From contig CH003024.1 in assembly GCA_000149265.1 (NCBI GenBank), forward strand, positions 659,447 to 723,446: a stretch of 64,000 nt of DNA. The letters are read 5' to 3'. Position 1 is the first letter of the stretch, and the number at the start of each line of letters is the position of its first letter. The notes under the pieces are model-generated. The model was not told where the DNA came from. It was given only the letters and a program-made list of their open reading frames with translations, and searched no databases. A program made the position numbers and the translations under genes. Of this stretch, positions 11,746 through 22,377 are shown one piece after another. The DNA comes from Ciona savignyi (Eukaryota; Chordata; Ascidiacea; Phlebobranchia; Cionidae).

Positions 11746-13071
11746 TATAATTTGACTTTTAAATTTTTTAAGCTTAAGAATTAATTTTCACGCGCTTCTT
11801 AAAAAATGACATCTGTGCCTTTTTGATTTGTTAGTTGTGACCTGCTGGTATAACACGACTAACTACAACAAAGTTCAAACATGTATATGCATACACGAAT
11901 ATGCAACAATAATTTATCCATTTAACATGGCTTACGTCAGTGTTCTATTTGGACACCATATTTAAGTACATTTTATTTCGGTGTGGGCGTTTTTTTAAAG
12001 GTTTTTAACATTTATGCACATTTGGAAATAGTGTTAAACTTTTATAGTTTTATTAGTTTTAGAGGTCTTTCGTAAAATACCTAAAATGTAATTTTTATTT
12101 GGTATAACTGGACATTCTTTATTCGTACATTTCATTTCACCGTTTCGTACATAATTGGTATACTTTTCAGCGTGTTATCTTGTAATTTGACACGGACCAA
12201 ATGTCGTAGTACCAAGCTTTGGAATAAAGGCGATACCAATCAGTTTACGTACACACAGTTTTATTGACAGGGCGTAAATAACGTTGCCTCATAGCGTGAA
12301 GATTTTTCTGATGTTTTGAATTATTTTATGTTTTACACTTCATTTATATTACCCTTAACATGGCGAAAATGATAAAATCGCAAAAGATATATCTGTAATA
12401 CAAATGCTTGAAATTTAAGCTAAACCGTAGATTTTACCGTCTTTTATGAACTACAAATAATTTTTATGTACACATATTGACATTGTTTTGAGCGTTGTTA
12501 TACATCAGTACTTTGGTCTATGGTTGCATAATTTCTATCCTAGCGGATGAAAAATAAGGTTAAAGGATTTATCCACGGTAACCGTCCGATAACTCGTTCC
12601 AACGCTGCAGTGGCCAAAGTTATTGCAGTTCCATGTGATTGATATTATGCTGCGATTGTTAATTTAAATAATTAACAATTAATTCGATATCCACTAAATA
12701 AATGGTCCAAGGAGACAACCAGCTTGCTAATAGCCAGTTTGAATCATACAGATTTTTGGTCAAAAACTACGGTATAACCTAACCAATCACCCATTAGGCT
12801 ATGAAACAGAATTTTGCACCAAACACGTAGGAATGCATTCTGACATGGGTAACCGTTAGATCATCTGATTTAACGTCGGGTTACCGAACCAATTTCAGCA
12901 TCATGTATGTATTTGGGACGTCCATTCAGTTTTAGTACAACGCACTTATCCACCTAATCCAGACGAGGTTGTCCTACCCAGAGGCACAACGGTCAAGCGA
13001 GAGACCAGATTCCATCTTGACCCTTACCAACCGACGAATTAAATCACACTGGATCGCACTGTATTATGCGT
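11746..13071. repeat. Right copy of the direct repeat around the N gap
   Basis: It starts at the first base after the gap and parallels 10502-11645. It has one large difference: about 230 bp (12571-12800) is present here where the left copy has only a short T-rich run. After about 13071 the sequence becomes unique. The same old SINE-2 relative is present at about 12845-13050. Confidence 0.85.
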
Positions 13072-13463
13072 CGAGGGGGTATATCGCATGTATATCTCAA
13101 AAAAGGCTCTCAGCCCAGTAATTTTCTAATTAAAGTTTACCAACTGATATAATGACACAAAAAACTCTTCTATATAAATAATATTTACAAATAGAACAAT
13201 ATAGGAGATTTCCAATAATGTATTTAAGAGCGAACACTCGTGACAAGTGTAGTTTGTAAAACAACATGTGACTATCAGCTGGTTTTAACTTATTTCAAAA
13301 TGGCCTACTAAAAGTAATTAAATTAACCGTCTCCAAGTTAATATTTAACAATATCCAAAGTAACCTTCTGATTCCTGCTCCAACTTTAAGAAGGGGAATT
13401 ATAATGTAGAATAATCATGTTTACAAAAAAATAGTTCTTATGTGACTTTAGGGTCAGTAACAG

Positions 13464-13790
13464 CCGATCCGCAAATTTTTCATCGCTTGAAGTGGCTAAA
13501 AGATAGAATAGATCGTAGCTTATTGCGGGATTGTCTTATGCGTTGTATCTGCTGGTAGATGGAAGATCCCGATTGAAGCGACACCCTGGGCAACCACCAC
13601 CCCGAGCAACCACCACACTGGGCAACCATAACACCTAATCACTAACCCCTAACCCCTAACCCTAGGATCTGCCGCTTCAATTGGGAGTTGCCATCTGCCA
13701 GCAAATAAAACGCACATGACAGTCCCGCTACAAGCGGCGATCTGTCCCATTTTCATGCCGCTACAAGCGATGAAAAATTGGCAGATTGGG
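13464..13790. mobile_element. Foldback (long-inverted-repeat) element with telomere-like core
   Basis: Two arms of about 115 bp, 13464-13580 and 13671-13790, are inverted copies of each other: AATTTTTCATCGCTTG at the left outer end pairs with CAAGCGATGAAAAATT at the right. Arm similarity is high but not perfect. The roughly 90-bp loop contains three units like GGGCAACCACCAC and then CTAACCCCTAACCCCTAACC, a telomere-like run. There is no coding capacity, so it is a MITE-like or foldback element. No clear target duplication was seen. Confidence 0.75.
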
Positions 13791-13811
13791 TGGTGAATAA
13801 ATGTTTGTTTA

Positions 13812-13908
13812 CTGTTCGCGCAAATCGTGAATGACTCGTATGAGACAGTATATAAAACGGACGTATAGCGATGGATCCGTCCTATAGGTTCGAAATTAGG
13901 TCCGGTAA
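13812..13908 (+). repeat. Family-1 tRNA-like SINE fragment
   Basis: The 3' part is recognisable by the B-box-like ATAGGTTCGAAATTAGGTCC followed by GGTAA, and by an upstream TATATAAAACGGAC matching the spacer of intact copies. The A-box end is eroded. Confidence 0.55.
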
Positions 13909-15069
13909 TCTACAAAACGTTGTAGACTATCTTAGAAAACTTTTTTCATTCGCCAATATTTTGTTTTAAATGGACAAGAGTTAATCTATATAAATATTAT
14001 TATTGCAAAGGAAAATTTGAGTATTTTCGATGTATCCGAAAATATATGGGTAAAGTGCATTACTACAAGAGGCTTTTATTATATTTTCATTTATAATTTT
14101 GTGTATATTAACATAGGCCCACATAAATAAAAAATGTTGACAGGCTAGTCGATTAAGATATTGCTATACTGTTTCAGTTCAACAAATATTATTCACTGGG
14201 TTCAGTCGACCCGCGGTCAGTACTTTGCACTCGATAACGACCTACTTTGACTGGTTTCGATGAAACCAACATTTCGGTGACGCTTTGATCGATTGAACAA
14301 CCGTAAACAAATCGCTATCTAACCACAGTATCCTCAAGTGTAACATTTAATACAATTCAGCTATTTTTCAAAAATTTATTTGTTTGAAAATTCGTAGAAA
14401 AACCACAACAATTAAACTGCATTAAATGACGCGTGTTGTAGCCGCATCGCATGACGCAGGTATAGGCAAGTGCGCCAAACCAGTGACTCAATTCCGGTAG
14501 CTGCTGATTACATGATAATAAGCATATTAATAGGTTAGTCACGTCAGCAAATATGTTATTGTCACGTAATCGTGTGAGAACGACCAGCTCATTTTAAACC
14601 AAGTTCTAGGCAGTTCGTGTAGTGACTGGCGGACATTCTATGTCCGAAAGTAAAGTACAACCCTTTCGACGCTAATTAAGAACGAAAATTAAATTTATTA
14701 AACGGGACCCGGCTTGGTAAATCTTACACAATTAAAAAAGCTGTGTTTGTCATTTCACGCTCGGTAAATAATGACTTAGTCGGAGAGGACCTTTGCACGC
14801 TTGAGCAAACACCCTACTACTTCAAAACAACGGCGACGAATCTGACAATACCATTCTGCAGGGTTAGATAGGTTCACTCTGCATCGATAAAAGGGCGCTG
14901 ACAGAAGTTTGTTTTTTTCGCTAATTCGCTTGTCCAACACAGCTGTGGGATTTCCATTTAGTCGCAGCGACAAAACAAGCTAAACTCGCGGATCGATTCA
15001 GCAGATAAAGCAGTGTTAGAAAATGTAGTTGTGCTTCGTTAAAGAATTTCCTGGAATTACGGCGTTGAA

Positions 15070-18000
15070 ATGTTGCTAAAGGAATATCGGATATGTATGC
15101 CGTTAAGCGTTGAGGAGGTAAATAAATTAGTTACTTATTCTTTCGTATTAACCCTTTTTCGCATCAGTTAACTTGTGTTACCTTTTAACCACATTGTTTG
15201 CAGTATCAAAGGGGTCAATTGTACATGATAAACAGACATAGCAACGAACAGAGTGTATCTGGCGAAGGTGTGGAGGTTATTACCAATGAAGCCGTTATTA
15301 GTGAAGAAAATGGCCGTGGACAGTACACTGAAAAGCGAATTCATTTAAGTAGGCAAGTTCCAGTAGTCAAGTTTGTACCTATGTACATAGTTATAAAATA
15401 GTTTCTGTGTACAATCGATCACCATTTTATGATTTATTGACAATATGCTTATAATGATCGAATAAACCTAGTGTACATATGTTTTAAAGTTTAATATTGG
15501 TAACTGTCTTGGGGTAAAAATCAAGAATTTGCAGCTTTTTACCTATATTGCATGGATGATTACATTGCTGTGCACAGCCTTTATGCCCTAGCTGTTCAGC
15601 CTACTAATGTTGGCAACTTTTTTTATTAAATGTTCTAAATTTTTGATTAAAATGTTCTAAATTGGCCACAAATATTATGGTACGCAAGGTGTATTAATGC
15701 AGATACTTTGGTTTTAAGAAATAACAGATTTTATTACAGTCGTTTACCGAATTGGGCACGCTCCTTTGTGCCAAGTGCGTATGTGACTGAAAAAGCTTGG
15801 AACTTTTATCCTTACACAATAACAGGTGCATTATAGTAAAAATACCTTTGTATAATTTTATAATCTTGAAAATGAGGTATAAAATCCCTATGTAAATATT
15901 ACACAATGTATGTTGTATAGTGCAATACTTTCTTCTTATATGGCATAAGAACGAACTTATTAAATAAAACTATGTGACCAAAAATTAATTATTAATTAGA
16001 TGAGCTCATAATTTTTTATATGTGCAACTGAAGCCTACGAGCCTATTGTACTAATTATAGCATGGTAGACAAAACAAAAGATAAAAAAATTGACCTGCCA
16101 TCAACATTAAATTGCCTAGGTCCCCTGTGTGATGTATTTGTTAAACCCTTATGACACTACAAGGAGATAAAGCGTGTCTGCGACAGATTTTATTGATCCT
16201 CTCGAGGGTCATGTTGCAATGTCAAACATCTATTGATCCCATTGTTCATCTGATCCGACTAAAAGTATTGAGCGGTTACTGATGGTTTCAAAATTAATGA
16301 TGTTTGTTCATATAAGCATTTACTGCGATTCGCCTTGAATAAGATCCATAGGCTAGTCAAATTAAAAAAAAGATAAAGAGATGCATGTACTGGTAATATA
16401 TATATAATTAATCTGTGATACACATACAAGTTAATTAAGAACCATAGTCAAATTTAAAAAATGTTTATAAAGATGTATATACTGGTAATATATATATAAT
16501 TAATCTGTGATACACATACAAGTTAATTAGGAACCATAGTCAAATTTAAAAAAAAGGTTTATAAAGCTGTATATACTGGTAATATATATATATAATTAAT
16601 CTTTGATACACATACAAATTAATAAAGAACCATAGTTAAATTTAAAAAAAGGTTTATAAAGATATATATACTGGTAATATATCTATACATATATATAATT
16701 AATCAAAACCAAAATTTGCATGTTCTTCACCACTTCACATCTGCAAATGCAGAATATTCAGTAAGTTAAAATTGAATTTTTTTTAAATTGAGGAGACTTT
16801 TACAATATTTTCATGTTTTGTTCAGTGTCCTTGGTTTCCGCGGTTAGAAATTCATATTGAGACAAGGTATGAAGACAACAATGGCCATAACGATGATTTC
16901 AGCTGTGCTAAGGTAGTAAGAATCTTGGTTTGGCACCCAAATACTGTGTCATGCAACATTTTTTAATTATATTCAATGTGCTGTACCTCAACATTGCTTT
17001 AATGGCCATAACGATGATTTCAGCTGTGCTAAGGTAGTAAGAATGCATTGGTTTGGCACCCAAAATACTGTGCATTACAACTATTTAATTATATTTTAAG
17101 GTGCTGTTCCTCAACAATTGGTTTAAAGTTTTTGTTTCTTGGTATTTTTGTGTTGTAATGCACACTGGTAATATTATCCAGTGCATCACATTAAAAGTGC
17201 ATATATGAATACATGAGTCACGCATATAAATGTATTTTGCTAAAGGCAAACTTCCTGCCTATGCATTAGGCGTGTAATTAACAATGTTGATACAGGTGTG
17301 CAAAGAAACTGAACCTCACGAATTTTCCCAACGGGAGATAGTGCACCTAGACTTGGCTTACGACAAAGTACCTGACAAGCATTACAGAGCGAACGAGGTT
17401 AGAACTAATCCCTTAAGGACTTAACACATTACTTGTAATCGATATCCTAGCATTTGTGATAAAGTGTGCACTAAGGGCTATGGAAGCTGGTTATTAAGAT
17501 TTAATCTAATTTATAATGTCATGTGTTCTTAAGGATTGTACGAAGTTTCGATCTTTGAAAACTGGAAGAGGACCTCTTGAACCAAACTGGAGGGTAAGAC
17601 ATTCCACTTTTTTATTCCCAAAGCTGTGTTTGGAAACATACTGTACACTTAAACCATGGAAATGATAGTTGGCAAGTAAAATTGAATTAGAAAGAGTCGA
17701 AGGCTGCCATGCAATCAACACACAAGCAGTGTAGGTTTACATTGCCATAATAATTAATGAAGTTTATATTACCACCAGAACACCCACTCTCCCATAATGT
17801 GCTCCTACAAGCTGGTTCAGGTTAAGTTTGAAGTTTGGGGATTACAGGGCAAGGTAGAAGGCTACATCCACAAAGTTGTGCGGTAAGTGCTTTCTTAATA
17901 GTCCTTCACTCTGGATACACTTCACTTCACGCGGCGTTTGGCCAATCGTAAAGTATGTGATAAACGAAGTATAGAAATATATGTGATAAATGTGATGAAC

Positions 18001-18525
18001 ATACTGTTTTAACTAATAGGTTTATATAAAGTCTAAAATAAAATATCCGCAATGTATTTACATTGCTTTTTAAAACTTAACAACACACCACAATTTTAAT
18101 ACTGTATTAAACATGCCGTTTTTGTATAAATGGTTTGGTGTATGGTATAATGGTACTATTCAGAGTGCTTCAATTGTGTAATTATTTTTTTTTATAAACT
18201 ACAGAGATGTTCTGTTGTTGGCACATCGTCAAGCTTTCGCATGGATAGATACATGGTATGGTAGGTATCTTGGTGTATTTAAAACTAGTTGCGGGATTAA
18301 ACTGGACAAGTTGTGTTACAGACATGACCTTCGACAACATTCGAGAATACGAGTACGAAATGCAGGAGCAAACCAATGCTAAAGTAAAAAACGATAACAG
18401 TTTTCCCACTACACCAGTTACCCCCTCTGGTAGGTTTTAATTCTGTGGACTAATTTGATTCTACTGTCAAGGCTTATCTTTTTCCAGGTGTCCATCTACC
18501 AGGAACAAGTTCTGGAACGACATAG
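15070..18525 (+). CDS. PITPNC1: Cytoplasmic phosphatidylinositol transfer protein 1 (PITPNC1/RdgB-beta type), 11 exons
   Basis: The exons are 15070-15117, 15204-15352, 15740-15825, 16753-16760, 16826-16912, 17296-17397, 17534-17593, 17779-17882, 18205-18260, 18322-18429 and 18488-18525, giving 281 residues with all phases consistent. The START-like PITP fold begins [12 protein letters not shown] and continues with [58 protein letters not shown] and [12 protein letters not shown]. These match PITPNC1 better than class I PITPs. The family transfers phosphatidylinositol or phosphatidic acid between membranes in the cytosol. The Ser/Thr/Pro-rich tail fits the regulatory C-terminus known for PITPNC1. 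Intron 2 uses a GC donor (AG|GCAAGT), and exon 4 is only 8 nt. If the last 58-bp intron is retained, the protein ends at 18440 instead. It converges on the NOL7-like gene. Confidence 0.93.
16346..16705. repeat. Minisatellite, about 93 bp x 4, in PITPNC1 intron 3
   Basis: Four units are marked by ACTGGTAATATATATA at 16389, 16481, 16575 and 16670, giving a period of 92-95 bp. Each unit also contains ATACACATACAA and GAACCATAGT. Units differ slightly in AT-run length. It lies just upstream of the 8-nt microexon. Confidence 0.85.
16880..17122 (+). repeat. Tandem duplication of the end of PITPNC1 exon 5 with its splice donor
   Basis: Unit 1 (16880-17000) starts inside exon 5 and carries its last 33 bases plus the donor (GTGCTAAG|GTAGTAAG). 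Unit 2 (17001-about 17122) repeats this, including an identical donor, inside intron 5. Unit 2 has no splice acceptor of its own in front of the exon-like part, so it is probably not spliced in, but it offers a second donor 121 bp downstream. Confidence 0.85.
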
Positions 18526-18625
18526 ACCAAAACTGTACTAAAAACCTGTAGACCAAAACTGTACTAAAAAACTGATAAGTCAACCAAGAGTTGGTAATAT
18601 CACACTGTGCTAATGGAATGAAAGA

Positions 18626-18631
18626 TTTATT
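18626..18631 (-). terminator. Candidate poly(A) signal for the NOL7-like gene
   Basis: TTTATT on the plus strand is AATAAA on the minus strand, about 155 bp past the NOL7-like stop codon. It lies about 100 bp beyond the PITPNC1 stop on the opposite strand, so the two 3' UTRs probably overlap. Confidence 0.5.
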
Positions 18632-18786
18632 TTTAACACATCTTGTTATTTCACTGCTATGCAGCCGCACAATACTTAACATTCTCTTTCATTGTACACT
18701 ATACCGGCCTGCACTTATGCCGCTTTGTTCTGCAGTTGCTGGAAATTTCACCCTAAAAATACGGCGTCAGTTAAGTTTTCATTTGT

Positions 18787-21183
18787 TTAAAAAAAGTCGC
18801 ATCTTAGCCACTTACGGGAACTTGCCATTCGTTTTCGATTCTGGTTCTGTAGTTGTTTGTAATCCACTCTGCGAATTCTGCCATTATATAAATGATCTGT
18901 CCTAAAATCCACTGCTTCTTTAGATAACGGCTTGCAATATGTTTTTGTTTTCGAAATCCTCATAAATCCGGATTCTTGTTCCATTTTCGCCAATCTGAAA
19001 GAAAAAAATTCTGAATTTAAAGCACAAACCAGATTATATCTACAAATGTTAAGAATCCTGGACGATATTACAGAAAAAAACAATTTTTATTGCTTAAACC
19101 ACTGAGAGATATCTACATAAATCGACGAACCAGTTTATGATGAAGAAACCAAATGTTGTGTATATGTGCAATACAAATACAATATAAGTAAAACTGGGCG
19201 AAACTTGCAAAATAATGGGTTAACCTAATATCATAACAAAATCTTTTTGCCTGTTTCAATAGGGTGAACGTAATAAAGGTGGTTTAGGGAATAATTATAG
19301 ATTTATGATGTTCTATATTTTTCCATGCGAGTATGTTCTTGATATAGTAATGGGGCTTCTTTGACCAAAATTCCTGGTCCCGGGGCTACCATGGATCCGC
19401 CCTGGCTACCCATACTAATGAATGGTCTTGGTAAAAGCTACCGAATGCTACACTACAACATGCCAGGTTTCCGAATAGTTAAACTGTTGATTTTACCCGT
19501 TTTTCATTAAATATTTTTACTCCAATACACCTGTGAAAATGACAGTCTGTGCTTTCATATGTATTCATTCATTTCTGTAATTTTCTGACGGGCAATAAAT
19601 ACCAACCTGTCTTCTGATTCCAATTTACTGATATTAGTTTCGTTCATCTTTCTTTTCCTTGACTCTTCTCGCTTAATTGAGTCATCCGCTTCCTTTAGAA
19701 CATCTATGGAAAGCATCTTGTGCTCCTGAAATTGCAATATATTATTTAATAAAGCAAGACTTTATTTAGTCTGGTTGTTGTGAAAATCATGCTGAAATTT
19801 GGGTACGTGTAGGCAATTTTATGGAATTTGTTCCAACTCTGGAGAAGTCTAGTGGGTTGTACCAAAATTTTAACCATTGTTCTTTATTTTGGCGATATCG
19901 AGTTTTTACATAAGTTTCAGGGGTTCCCAAAAATTCGATATAGAGTTTTCACATAAGTTTCAGGGGTTCCCAAAATTTTGCCTAGACATTCATTGCGGTA
20001 TGAAAGCACATATTTGTTTCAACACCCAAGATTTATTTTATTTTAGTTCTCTCTTTATGGATACAAATAAAGAGCTAGCTTATACAAGCAACTAATTTGA
20101 AATGTAAAATTAAGCATTTTTAGACAACAAAACAGAAACTGTTGCATTCGAAATTCAATGACATCACCTTCTGAGCAATATTTCGTCGCTCACGATCTTT
20201 CTGTAGGAATTTCTTCCGCTCCTTTTCCCTTTAAGAACACAAAATAAATGATAAATAATTTCAATCTTAATAATATAGGTTTACATGATAGTCGGAATAT
20301 AAAAACCTTTGATCCCAGTGCACTTAACCAACATTCGACCAGGTGGACTAAAGTATGTCCCACGGTTAGAGCGACGACTTTTGTGAACCCAGTGGTGGAT
20401 TAATGGGTTCTACCAAATTGAAGAAACATTTATATCATACACACTACAATAGCTCCGGTAACCCGACGGTGGGCGCGATGTGATCTGACAATTACCTGTG
20501 TAAAACTCCCTTGGTTTTCCCATTCCCTGGGAAAAAGTGAATATCCTATCCTATATCCTCCTCCTAAAGAACCAAGGAGTTGTACGGTTAGGCACTAAAT
20601 TTGGCGCATTTTTACTAACCTAAATATATCACCCATTTACATCGAAGTAAAACAAATATATATTTAACTTATGAACAGCGCTAAAATATAGACTATAAAT
20701 AACATCTCTAGTAATTCAACATTAGAAACATGTTGGTACCAAGTATGTACCTTTACTTACACAACTTAGTTCCGTTAGTTAAGAAGATATAAGTCAGCCA
20801 AAATGTCAATATAGTATGAAACCGTGGGAAGGGAGGGCGTGGGTGTGGTCTCTACTAGATTAATAGGTTAAACTAAAACAATAAAAACTTCTCTCTTATA
20901 TACAACACATTGTAAGTTGTATCCCGACAGTAAACAACACAATGTAGCCTGATTAATGATGCAGTAACACTCCTTGGGTCTTACGTTATTGCTATCAGTA
21001 TACATGCATGGACACTGAGCAGTACATAATATTATATTCGCTAAAGTTAAAAATGAATGTTAAGTTGAGTGGAAGGCAATACCTTTGCATTTCATCTTTT
21101 AAACTCTTTCTTTTACTTAATTCTTCTACTCTACTTCGTTCAAACGATATCCCTTCCGGCATTTCATCTTCAGATGAGGACAT
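18787..21183 (-). CDS. NOL7: NOL7-like nucleolar protein (four exons)
   Basis: The exons in transcription order are 21083-21183, 20168-20228, 19607-19725 and 18787-18994, giving 162 residues with consistent phases (2, 0, 2). The protein is acidic then basic: an SSSEDEMPEGISFERS start, a long charged helix rich in Lys/Arg/Glu (REKERKKFLQKDRERR), EHKMLSIDVLKEA, and a C-terminal part with DHLYNGRIRR. This order matches human NOL7 as I remember it (acidic region, a DEAPEELTF-like motif, a basic helix then a LLPD.ILE-like motif, and a SLYG motif). The vertebrate protein continues with a longer basic tail, which is missing here. A strong donor (CC|CGTAAG context) lies just before the stop, but splicing to the nearest acceptor also stops at once. 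Expected role: small-subunit rRNA processing in the nucleolus. The length and weak similarity leave some doubt. Confidence 0.7.
19893..19979. repeat. Two-unit tandem repeat, about 43 bp
   Basis: CGATATCGAGTTTTTACATA at 19893 is followed 43 bp later by CGATATAGAGTTTTCACATA, and both units continue with AGTTTCAGGGGTTCCCAAAA. It sits in an intron of the NOL7-like gene. Confidence 0.8.
20375..20558 (+). repeat. SINE-2 copy (plus strand) in a NOL7-like gene intron
   Basis: The body and tail are clear: AACCCAGTGGTGGATTAATG, then CACACTACAATAGCTCCGGT, then GACGGTGGGCGCGATGTGAT, ending in ATATCCTATCCTATATCC. The tRNA-like head is strongly eroded. Confidence 0.7.
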
Positions 21184-22377
21184 CGTTTTTTGTTGTTTAC
21201 TTAAACTGAGAAGTACAATAAAATGGCATACACCTTAACTCTATAAATTAAATTATTAAACAAAATAACTATACTGCTACCAGTTCAGCGTTTTCTTGAA
21301 CAGACAGATGTCACAAAAATTTATTAAACTTTAACCAGAGATTCAGATTGATATGGAAAGTTTAAGCATAGTATAATAAACATAGTATCTTTGCTTGGTA
21401 TACTTTGGTTTAAGTGTTTACTTTTTTACGGACTACTCCAATTTATTTTGCACATTAGGTCTTGACGGTAAAAAAGGTTAAGTTATACATAAAACTTTAA
21501 CCCACATAAAAAAACGTAAATCTCTGTAAGTTCAAAACATACCACTATATATCAGGTTAAAGTGTTTTAAACAGGTGTCACGTGTTTTGCAAGATTATGT
21601 ATGTTTTGAAACTCAGTCTGTGTTGTCAAAGAGGAGGCGTTCAACTAACTATTCTTCCTCTCTCTTCAATGCAAACTGCAGATGAACATTCAACACCTTT
21701 ATTTGACAAAGCACTGCTCCACTATTACAAAACTTTAGAACTAAACGAGAACACCAGCGCGCAGCCTATAGCACGTGCTGTTTTCCACAAAATAAACATT
21801 GGGGAATCACCACCATTGTTACTCAGCAAAACACTCGTTTAAAAACAATGACCAAGGGAGGCTACTACTTTACATCCTGCCGCGCATAGAGATATTACTT
21901 TGTTATTGAGGTGTTTATTTATCACCACTCATTGCTGTCTTAGACAATTAACACGTGTTAAACAAACATATATGAATGGAGAATTTTAATACTAAGAGAC
22001 CCACACCAGCTTTAAACGTTTTCCGGTAAGTTACCAGAAACGCAACTAAATTCAAACTAGTGGTTGTCCGTTTAAACGGATCATATTAACTAGAAGTAAA
22101 AGGTCCAATCAAGTTAAAACTTTAAGAGATAGATAATACGTATATAGGCCTAATATAATGTGGCAAATTTAGGGTATATCAGTTACGGTGGGGCATTTAT
22201 AACACACTATTACCATTGTTTGCAACAGTTGGCCAGTTAAAGCCTGTAGAATTTTAATATATAAAAAACGGACTAAGATCATTATGAGTTCGTAACTTAA
22301 ATAACTTATCCTCCGACGCAATAGTAAGTACAAACGTTAGCTAAAACTTAGAAAATCGACCACAGGATTTGATTTGT
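21184..22377. other. Intergenic stretch between the NOL7-like and UNC93-like genes
   Basis: About 1.2 kb. The part next to 21183 should contain the NOL7 promoter. A plus-strand frame at 21582-21842 (86 codons) is open and less AT-rich than its surroundings, with LFDKALLHYYKTLELNE in the middle, but I recognise no family, and an overlapping second frame is also open. I leave it uncalled. No repeats of the named families were seen. Confidence 0.5.

Larger units (their letters stand above)
10286..15069. other. Intergenic stretch with assembly gap and repeats
   Basis: No gene is supported here. The stretch holds the duplicated sequence around the N gap (10502-11645 and 11746-13071), a foldback element (13464-13790), a family-1 SINE fragment (13812-13908) and, in its last few hundred bases, the probable promoter and 5' UTR of the PITPNC1-like gene. 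Short open frames on both strands here show no recognisable protein features. Confidence 0.7.

Noticed and set aside
15353-15401. Extension of PITPNC1 exon 2 to the stop at 15401
   Set aside because: The extra residues ([15 protein letters not shown]) do not fit the family, whereas the GC donor at 15353 joins exactly to the next conserved block.
21582-21842. Plus-strand frame of 86 codons between the NOL7-like and UNC93-like genes
   Set aside because: Two overlapping frames are open, there is no recognised family and no supporting exons; mentioned in the intergenic entry only.
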